A stretch of 64,000 nt of DNA, from the NCBI GenBank assembly GCA_035604135.1, contig DATNJB010000044.1, forward strand, positions 1-64,000, given 5' to 3'. Below the pieces are notes generated by a model. It was not told where the DNA came from and did not search any database. It worked only from the letters and a program-made list of their open reading frames with translations. This document shows positions 58,376 through 64,000 of this stretch, piece after piece. This DNA is from Poindextera sp035604135. GTDB lineage: Bacteria; Pseudomonadota; Alphaproteobacteria; Caulobacterales; Caulobacteraceae. Within the stretch, counting starts at the first letter, position 1; each line of letters starts with the position of its first letter. The position numbers and the translations under genes are program-made.

Positions 58376-59110
58376 CTAGAGGTCGATGACCAAGCCGTCG
58401 TGGACGATCTCGTGCTCGGCCTCGCCGGCGCGGGCCAGCATGTCGGGGCCGAGGTGGGTTAGCACCACGCGCTTGACGCCGATGCGCTCAGCATTGGCGC
58501 GGAAGGCCGCGTAGTCGAGGTGCTGCGGAATCGGCCGATCGAACGAGAGCGCCTCGACGATGAAGAGGTCAGCGCGCCGGCCGACCTCGACCAGCGCCTC
58601 GGTCCACTCGCTGTCGCCGGAGTAAGCGATCGTCTTGCCGTCGCTCGACAGCCGCAGACCCAAGGCCGGCGCGCCACACGCGTGCTTGACCTCGATTGCC
58701 TCCACGACGCCGCCGCCGACGGTCAGGCTGGAGCCGGGCGCGATCTCACGCACGTCGATCTCGAACCGGCGCCGCGCGGTCGACGATCCCGGAAAGAACA
58801 CCTCCATCGCCTGGGTCAGCCGCTCGCCCAGGCCCGGCGGCCCGACGATGGTCAGCAGCTCGCTGCGTCGGCTGTAGAACTGGGCGTCGAGAATGAAGAA
58901 CGGCAGACCGCCAAAGTGGTCGCCGTGCAGGTGGCTGATGAAGATCGTCCGGATCGTGTTCGGATCGATGCCCAGCTGGCGCAACGCGACCATGCTCGAG
59001 GCGCCGCAGTCGATCAGATAGTCGCCGCCCGGCCGCTCGACGCGGAAGCAGGTGTTGAACCGGCCGCCCGAGCCGAACGCATCCCCACATCCGACGAACT
59101 GCAGACGCAT
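58376..59110 (-). CDS. MBL-fold metallo-hydrolase (RNase Z-like)
   Basis: A 244-residue metallo-beta-lactamase-fold hydrolase. SHLHGDHFGG (His60, His62, Asp64, His65) binds the metals. EVKHACGAPALGLRL, YSGDSEW (Asp) and a C-terminal LTHLGPDML (His) complete the site. The N-terminus LQFVGCGDAFGSGGRFNTCF is typical of the RNase Z / arylsulfatase-like branch. It lacks the long exosite arm of tRNase Z, so a small-molecule ester, phosphodiester or sulfate is more likely. 18 bp behind the GST gene. Confidence 0.87.
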   Translation of the reverse strand: MRLQFVGCGDAFGSGGRFNTCFRVERPGGDYLIDCGASSMVALRQLGIDPNTIRTIFISHLHGDHFGGLPFFILDAQFYSRRSELLTIVGPPGLGERLTQAMEVFFPGSSTARRRFEIDVREIAPGSSLTVGGGVVEAIEVKHACGAPALGLRLSSDGKTIAYSGDSEWTEALVEVGRRADLFIVEALSFDRPIPQHLDYAAFRANAERIGVKRVVLTHLGPDMLARAGEAEHEIVHDGLVIDL

Positions 59111-59128
59111 CGGCCTCTCCGTGGCGCC

Positions 59129-59809
59129 TTACGACGCCGCGGCGCGTTCGGCCGCCATCTTGCGGATCAGCGCCTGGCGTTCCTCGAGCCCGCGATGGAG
59201 CTCGACCAGAACGCGCGCGGCGTGCTCGTTCTTGCGGATCGCGGCCCAATAGTCCGCGACCCTTGGCTGGCTCGGGATCGGGTCCGCCACATCGGCGGAC
59301 GGCAGCACGTTTTCGATCAGGAAGAGCGCGGGCACGAGCGTGCAGTCGGCGATGGTCAGGCGGCCGAGGACGGCGAAGCCATCGCTCCCTATGTAGTGCG
59401 CGAGCGCATTCACGCCGCGGACGACCTGGCCGGAGAGCAGATCCAGCGTCCCTTGATTCCGCGTCGAGCGGCGCGTCTGGCCGGCCAGCATGAACATGTT
59501 GTTGATCAGATAGATGTCCGCCAGTCGCGACACGGTGCGGATGGTCGCGTTCTCCCGTGGCGTCGCGCCCAACAGCCTTGGCTCGGGATAGACCTCCTCG
59601 AGATACTCGGCGATCACTTCCGATTCCGGGATGACGTCGCCGTCGTCCAGCTCCAGAACCGGGATGCGGCCGATGGGCGAGGTCTTCCACCACGCTTCCG
59701 TACCGAAGCCGGCCGGGAGTTTCAGGGCGACGCCCTCGATCCCCTTGGCGTAGATCTGCATGCGCACCTTCGCCGAATAGGGGCTGAGATCGCCGGAATA
59801 GAGCTTCAT
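59129..59809 (-). CDS. Glutathione S-transferase family protein
   Basis: A 226-residue GST. MKLYSGDLSPYSAKVRMQIY carries the possible catalytic Ser near residue 9. IGRIPVLELDDGDVIPESEVIAEYLEE-type features (cis-Pro and Glu-Ser pair) form the glutathione site; RLTIADCTLVPALFL is the N-capping box. First gene of the leftward operon GST–metallohydrolase–Rieske oxidoreductase. The 135 bp to the divergent MaoC gene must contain both promoters. Confidence 0.9.
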   Translation of the reverse strand: MKLYSGDLSPYSAKVRMQIYAKGIEGVALKLPAGFGTEAWWKTSPIGRIPVLELDDGDVIPESEVIAEYLEEVYPEPRLLGATPRENATIRTVSRLADIYLINNMFMLAGQTRRSTRNQGTLDLLSGQVVRGVNALAHYIGSDGFAVLGRLTIADCTLVPALFLIENVLPSADVADPIPSQPRVADYWAAIRKNEHAARVLVELHRGLEERQALIRKMAAERAAAS

Positions 59810-59944
59810 CGCCACGTCTCCTCTTTGGCCGGCGAGCTTGGGCGGATGGGCGGCCGCGGGCAAGGCGCGCCAGGAAAAATCGGTCGAAAACGGCCAACCA
59901 AGCTGCGACAGTGCTATCGCCGAGGAAGGAACCAGGAGGCGCTG

Positions 59945-60433
59945 ATGGCCACGGGCGTTGATACCCTGATCAGTCCGGCGATGGAGGAGGCGAAAGGCCG
60001 GTGGAGCGAACCGCGCGCCTCGCCGCCGATCGCGCTCTCCGACATCCGCAAGTGGGCGATCGCCACCTATTGGCCGCAGACGCCGCCGGCGATCTACTGG
60101 GACGAGGCGTATGCGAAGACGACGCGGTGGGGCGGGGTCATTGCGCCGCGCGACTTCAACCCCTTCGCCTGGCCGGTGCAGCGCCTGCGCCCGCCCGCCG
60201 CCGCTGCGCCCGTCGAAGGCGTCAGGCTGACCGGCATCAACGGCGGCCAGACCGACAGCTACGGCGTCCCCCAGCGGCCGGGCGATGTGATCTCGGCGCG
60301 GCAGCGGCTCAAGGACTTCAACGAGCGGCAGGGCCGCTTCGGGTTGATGCTGTACACCTACAACGAGATCGAATGGACGAACCAGAACGGCGCGTTCGTC
60401 CGCCGCCGCATCGCCACCGGCATCCGCTACTAG
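59945..60433 (+). CDS. MaoC-like dehydratase subunit (FAS1-DH type)
   Basis: A 162-residue single hot-dog protein of the N-terminal MaoC/FAS1-dehydratase type. It lacks the catalytic Asp/His pair and is expected to be the non-catalytic partner of the next gene, as in the heteromeric ChsH1–ChsH2 steroid hydratase. TYWPQTPPAIYWDEAYAKTT and GGVIAPRDFNPFAWP are family features (substrate entry). AGGAGG six bases before the ATG is a strong ribosome-binding site. Confidence 0.82.
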   Translation: MATGVDTLISPAMEEAKGRWSEPRASPPIALSDIRKWAIATYWPQTPPAIYWDEAYAKTTRWGGVIAPRDFNPFAWPVQRLRPPAAAAPVEGVRLTGINGGQTDSYGVPQRPGDVISARQRLKDFNERQGRFGLMLYTYNEIEWTNQNGAFVRRRIATGIRY

Positions 60434-60442
60434 GGGATCGAC

Positions 60443-60877
60443 ATGACCGTGAAGGTTCACTTCGAGGACGTCGAGGTCGGCGACGAGATGCCGGTCTGGT
60501 CGAGGACGACTAACTTCATGCACTGGAACCGCTATGCGGCGGTCAACGATGAGTTCGTGCCCTTCCACATGGACGACGAGGACGGGCGCAAGGCGGGCAA
60601 CGCCCAGGGCGCGTTCGGCATGGGCAACCTGCGCTACGCCTACCTGGTCAACGCGCTCACCGACTGGATCGGCGATGAAGCCGAGATCCGCGAGATCGGC
60701 TGCCAGTATCGCGCCATCAACCAGAAGAACGACACCCTGAGCGTGGTCGGCAAGGTGGTGGAGAAGGGCGTGGTCGACGGCGAGAACCAGGTGCGGCTCG
60801 ACATCAACGTGACCAACCAGAACGGCGAAGCCACCTGCCCCGGCCACGCCGTCGTCGTGCTGCCGAACCGGGCTTAG
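60443..60877 (+). CDS. MaoC-like dehydratase, catalytic subunit
   Basis: A 144-residue hot-dog protein with the (R)-hydratase motif: YAAVNDEFVPFHMDDE carries the catalytic Asp and His five residues apart. It hydrates an enoyl-CoA, together with the preceding gene nine bases upstream. Downstream the exported DUF4424 gene has its own ribosome-binding site. The acyl-CoA substrate is unknown; bulky or branched acyl groups are typical of two-subunit enzymes. Confidence 0.87.
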   Translation: MTVKVHFEDVEVGDEMPVWSRTTNFMHWNRYAAVNDEFVPFHMDDEDGRKAGNAQGAFGMGNLRYAYLVNALTDWIGDEAEIREIGCQYRAINQKNDTLSVVGKVVEKGVVDGENQVRLDINVTNQNGEATCPGHAVVVLPNRA

Positions 60878-60995
60878 TCAGGCGGGGCGTTGCAGCCCGG
60901 CGACGCGTCGCCGGACACCTGCAAGGCCGACCCCGTATTTGCTTCTTGGCCAGCGTGGCCGCAACATCGGCCGAGCGCGGTCACAGGAGGATGCG

Positions 60996-62021
60996 ATGCA
61001 GCGAACGATCAGGGCCATCGCAGGCGGCGGGGCGGCGCTCATGTTCGCTCTCGCGGCCGGTTCGGCGCCCGCGAACGACTCGAGCGCCCAGCTCGCCACC
61101 GGCGGGCTGGTGCTGACCAAGACCGACGCGATCGAGATGCGCTCGGAAAACCTCTCGATCTCGGACAAGCTGGTGCACGTGCACTACGTCTTCGCCAACA
61201 CCTCCGGCCACGACGTCACCGAACTCGTCGCCTTCCCCCTGCCGGACATCACCATCGAGGGCGTGGACGACAACATCTCCATCCCGACGGAGAGTCCGAC
61301 CAACTTCCTCGGCTTCGAGACCGTGGTCGACGGCAAGCGCGTCAACGCGCAGGTCGAGCAGAAGGCGCTCAAGAACGGCGTCGACGAGACCGCCTTTCTC
61401 CGCGGCCTCGGCGTTCCGCTGGCGCCGCAACTGCAGTCCACCGACGACGCCATAACGGCTCTGCCGCCCGCCGCGCAGAAGCAGCTGATCGACAAGGGCA
61501 TGGCCTATGACGACACCTACGATGCCGGAAAGGGGCTTGAGCATCACCTGACGGCGCTCTGGACGCTGAAGACCACCTACTACTGGCAGCAGACGTTTCC
61601 GGCCGGGCAGACCGTGGTGGTCGACCACACCTATCAGCCCTCGGTCGGTGGCAGCGCCGGGACGGCGTGGGGCGACCCGACCTACGTGAGCGAACAAGAC
61701 TACAGCGCCGGCCGCGCGCTCTACTGCATCGACGACGATTTCCTGGCCGCGGCCAGGTCGCGCTATGCGGCCGCCCAGGCGGGCAAGGCGACCGACTACG
61801 CGGAGGAGCGCATCCGTTACGTGCTGGTCACCGGCGCCAACTGGAAGGCCCCGATCGGGGACTTCACCATGACGATCGACAAGGGCGCCACGAACAGGCT
61901 GGTCAGCTTCTGCGGTGACGGCGTGAAGAAGGTCGGGCCGACCCAGTTTCAGGTCCACTACACCAACTTCACACCGACCAACGATGTTGCGATCTTGATC
62001 CTCATCCCCACGGGGCCCTAG
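60996..62021 (+). CDS. Exported DUF4424 domain protein
   Basis: A 341-residue exported protein. The signal peptide is MQRTIRAIAGGGAALMFALA with cleavage near SAPAND. The mature N-terminus NDSSAQLATGGLVLTKTDAI and VHVHYVFANTSGHDVTELVAFPLPD match DUF4424, a periplasmic beta-sandwich family of unknown function. YYWQQTFPAGQTVVVDHTY is a second family landmark. AGGAGG precedes the ATG at 60996. Ends by CTAG against the serine hydrolase. Confidence 0.88.
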   Translation: MQRTIRAIAGGGAALMFALAAGSAPANDSSAQLATGGLVLTKTDAIEMRSENLSISDKLVHVHYVFANTSGHDVTELVAFPLPDITIEGVDDNISIPTESPTNFLGFETVVDGKRVNAQVEQKALKNGVDETAFLRGLGVPLAPQLQSTDDAITALPPAAQKQLIDKGMAYDDTYDAGKGLEHHLTALWTLKTTYYWQQTFPAGQTVVVDHTYQPSVGGSAGTAWGDPTYVSEQDYSAGRALYCIDDDFLAAARSRYAAAQAGKATDYAEERIRYVLVTGANWKAPIGDFTMTIDKGATNRLVSFCGDGVKKVGPTQFQVHYTNFTPTNDVAILILIPTGP

Positions 62022-63157
62022 GCGGCGTAGACGGCGCGCTCGAAGGCGGCGAAGGCGTCGAGCGTCCTCGGGTCGGCGAACGGCAGAAGCTGGGCGCAGA
62101 AGATGCCCGCGGCTCCGGCCTCGCGGTCGATCCAATAGTAGCAGTTGCCGAGGCCGGCCCAGGCCAGGGCGCCCGCGCCGCGACCGTTGGGGCCGGGCGC
62201 GAGGTTGGCCACGAAACCGAGTGTCCACGCCTTGTCGGCGCCGGGGAAGGGGTCGAAGTCGTTTGACGTGCTCGGCTGCGCCGACCTGAGGACGCCGACC
62301 TCCGCGCCTTCGATCTCCGGCGCACAGAGCGCTTCGAGGGTCGCGGGCTTCAGCACCTGCGGGCCGACGCCCAGGATCGAGTTCATGAACTTCAGATAGT
62401 CGGTCACGTTGGAATAGAGCCCGCCGCCGCCCATCATGAAGTGGGGCTCCTCCGGCATCGCGAACGGGATCGCCGCCACGCCGCCGTCCGGCAGGCGTGC
62501 GTGCATGGAGGCGAGGCGGGCCTTCTGCTCGGCGCTGGGGAAGAAACCCGTGTCGCCCATGCCCAGTGGGCTCAGCACGCGACGGCGCAGGAAGCTCTCG
62601 AACGGTTCAGCCGCCGCGGCCGCAATCAGCTGGCCCGTCCAGTCGATGCCGGTCCCATAGATCCAACCCCCGCCAGGCTCGAACACCAGCGGAAACCGGC
62701 CGGCGTCCGCCACCGCGTTAAGGCCCGTGGCCTGCGCGAAGCGGTCGATCGACGGGCTGGTGAAGGCGTAGGCGAGTCCGCTCGTGTGCGTGAGCAGCCG
62801 GCGAAGCGTGATCGGCGCAGCGGCGGGTCTGAGCGCCGGCTGGCCGCCCGCGTCGAAGCCGGTCAGCACCTGCGGTGCCGCCAGCGCCGGCAGCCATTGG
62901 CCGACCGGCTCGTCCAGCCCGACCAGGCCGTCGTCCACAGCGACTAGCGCCGCCGTGGCGGTCAGCGCCTTGGTGCATGAGGCGATCCAGAACTGGGTGT
63001 CCGGCGTCATCGGCGCAGGGTTGTCCGCGCCGCGCATGCCGACCGCGACCACCACTACCTCGCCGTCGGGAAGCCGCGCCGCCGCCGCGGCGCCCGGCAG
63101 GCCCGCGGCCTTGATCCCCTCGCTCAGCGCCTCGCGCACCCGCTCCGCCGCGCCCAT
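62018..63157 (-). CDS. Serine hydrolase (beta-lactamase class C fold)
   Basis: A 379-residue penicillin-binding-protein-like esterase. The nucleophile tetrad is SCTK (Ser60-Lys63). The second motif is probably YGTGID near residue 166, and LRRLLTHTSGLAYAF is a family landmark. The third (KTG-like) motif is not obvious. No signal peptide is visible, so it is probably a cytosolic esterase (EstB/LovD-like) and not a beta-lactamase. Confidence 0.88.
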   Translation of the reverse strand: MGAAERVREALSEGIKAAGLPGAAAAARLPDGEVVVVAVGMRGADNPAPMTPDTQFWIASCTKALTATAALVAVDDGLVGLDEPVGQWLPALAAPQVLTGFDAGGQPALRPAAAPITLRRLLTHTSGLAYAFTSPSIDRFAQATGLNAVADAGRFPLVFEPGGGWIYGTGIDWTGQLIAAAAAEPFESFLRRRVLSPLGMGDTGFFPSAEQKARLASMHARLPDGGVAAIPFAMPEEPHFMMGGGGLYSNVTDYLKFMNSILGVGPQVLKPATLEALCAPEIEGAEVGVLRSAQPSTSNDFDPFPGADKAWTLGFVANLAPGPNGRGAGALAWAGLGNCYYWIDREAGAAGIFCAQLLPFADPRTLDAFAAFERAVYAA

Positions 63158-63229
63158 GCCCTTCGCCTCCGAAAGCCAGACCCTTGGGCGGCCTGGCCAC
63201 GTCGCAATAGCGCCAGGCGGCGCCGGCGG

Positions 63230-64000
63230 CTAGGCGACGGGCGCGGCGTCGAGCTCGGTGACGTGCTCGGTGCGCTGGGTGGCCGCGTTGAACACCTCGG
63301 TGGGCACGCGGAGCGAGGCGTCGCTGGCATAGAGGTCGCGAAGCTCGGCGAAGCGTCCGTCGGGCTCGAGCGTCAGGGCGGCCAGGTGGTCGAACAGGCT
63401 GAGCTGTTCGTCCAGCAGTGTCGTCTGCGGCAACGGATCGGCGCCCCAGCAGTCCCAGGGCAGCATCTCCATGTTGTTCAGCGCCGCGAAGTCCCGCATC
63501 ACGTTGCCGGCGATGAACCAGAGGCCCCACATGTCGAAGATGCCGAACTTCGCGGCATCCGCCTTGCCCGCGCGGCATTGCGCCCAGGCGTCGCCGGCGA
63601 TCAGGAACCGGTCGCGCGGGACGTCGAGCGGGTCGAAGTCGATCTTCAGCGCCTGGCGCTGCAGGCCGTCGAGCTGGGCGTCGGTCAAGATCCACCGATC
63701 CTCGGCCTCGCTCCAGCGCTCGACCACCCAGTGGTCGACGAACTTGCCCGGCTCGAAGTAGGCGCCGAACCCAACCCGCGCGCGGGCCGGGACCCCTTGG
63801 GCGCGCAGGATGGCGGCGGTCACGACGCTGAAGTGGCGGCAGACACCGACCGCCCGGTCGGCTGGGTCGCGCCGCTCACCGAGCGGGGCGGGGTTGTTCG
63901 CGAGGACAACATCCAGCGTGGCCGCCGCCCCTCGCAGCTGTTGTTGCACCGCCTTCGCCGGCGTGAGCTCGACCCGGTAGGCGCCCGCCCAGTGATGGTG
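63230..64000 (-). CDS. Transglutaminase-like domain protein (5' end outside window)
   Basis: The frame stays open to the right edge; the first in-window start-like codon is GTG 63949, but the reading continues upstream, so the gene is partial. The transglutaminase-like triad is visible: Cys in GVCRHFSVVTAAILRAQGVP, His in VDHWVVERW and Asp in WILTDAQLD. Relatives include cysteine proteases and peptide-cleaving enzymes. Co-directional with the serine hydrolase downstream (72-bp gap). No tyrosine- or Ala-rich export signal can be seen because the N-terminus is missing. Confidence 0.83.
   Translation of the reverse strand, partial: HHHWAGAYRVELTPAKAVQQQLRGAAATLDVVLANNPAPLGERRDPADRAVGVCRHFSVVTAAILRAQGVPARARVGFGAYFEPGKFVDHWVVERWSEAEDRWILTDAQLDGLQRQALKIDFDPLDVPRDRFLIAGDAWAQCRAGKADAAKFGIFDMWGLWFIAGNVMRDFAALNNMEMLPWDCWGADPLPQTTLLDEQLSLFDHLAALTLEPDGRFAELRDLYASDASLRVPTEVFNAATQRTEHVTELDAAPVA

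Noticed and set aside
62018..63157. Class C beta-lactamase.
   Set aside because: SxxK is present, but there is no signal peptide and no clear KTG motif; esterase-type relatives fit better.

Overview
The window is high-GC (about 70 % by eye) alphaproteobacterial chromosome. The gene order secA / PPIase–argJ–mutT / comF–grxC–nitrilase–DUF1178 / ubiG / lysC / ptsP–RodZ-like–ispG–prfA–prmC–DUF4167 / clpB, a CtrA-like site and many ATGA-coupled operons suggest Caulobacterales. The wealth of detoxification and lipid-type enzymes would fit Phenylobacterium or a close relative; the genus is an inference. I saw no rRNA, tRNA, CRISPR array, insertion sequence or phage gene. Both edges cut a gene: a D-2-hydroxyacid dehydrogenase at the left and a transglutaminase-like protein at the right.

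Positions 1-10 kb hold a probable catabolic cluster: hydroxyacid dehydrogenase, two different ThDP-dependent enzymes, a malate/L-lactate-type dehydrogenase, a short-chain dehydrogenase, an M20 amidohydrolase, a PRISE-type enone reductase and a small-molecule kinase, mostly translationally coupled. The substrate cannot be read from sequence. Positions 10-21.6 kb mix housekeeping (accA), an alcohol dehydrogenase, a duplicated Sel1-repeat protein, threonine aldolase, an epoxide hydrolase with a tandem pair of TetR repressors facing a carotenoid-oxygenase gene across a perfect palindrome, and a peptidoglycan-recycling-like pair (LD-carboxypeptidase opposite a MurC/Mpl-like ligase) followed by an FkbM methyltransferase.

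Positions 21.6-53 kb are mostly core genome: protein export (secA, PPIase lipoprotein), arginine (argJ), nucleotide sanitation (mutT), redox (grxC), ubiquinone (ubiG), aspartate-family amino acids (lysC), PTS-Ntr (ptsP), isoprenoids (ispG), translation termination (prfA, prmC) and chaperone (clpB). Accessory DNA is inserted in this core: an orphan Flp-type pilin overlapping mutT; a sulfotransferase locus (31.3-34.9 kb) with a sulfotransferase–VanZ fusion, a SEC-C/TPR/sulfotransferase protein and the 3' remnant of an outer-membrane-protein gene; and an AbrB/HTH–PIN toxin-antitoxin-like pair between ubiG and lysC.

Positions 52.5-64 kb are accessory: a PH-like/DUF805 membrane protein, a small secreted glycine-rich protein with a clear terminator, an SDR, a degenerate GGDEF/EAL-like protein behind a CtrA-like site, a Rieske–FAD oxidoreductase / metallo-hydrolase / GST operon facing a two-gene MaoC hydratase, a DUF4424 exported protein, a beta-lactamase-fold hydrolase and the transglutaminase-like protein.

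The most unusual items are the sulfotransferase–VanZ fusion and its locus, a run of six convergent gene pairs whose stop codons interlock in the tetranucleotide CTAG, the pilin start problem, and the toxin-antitoxin operator that also covers the ribosome-binding site.
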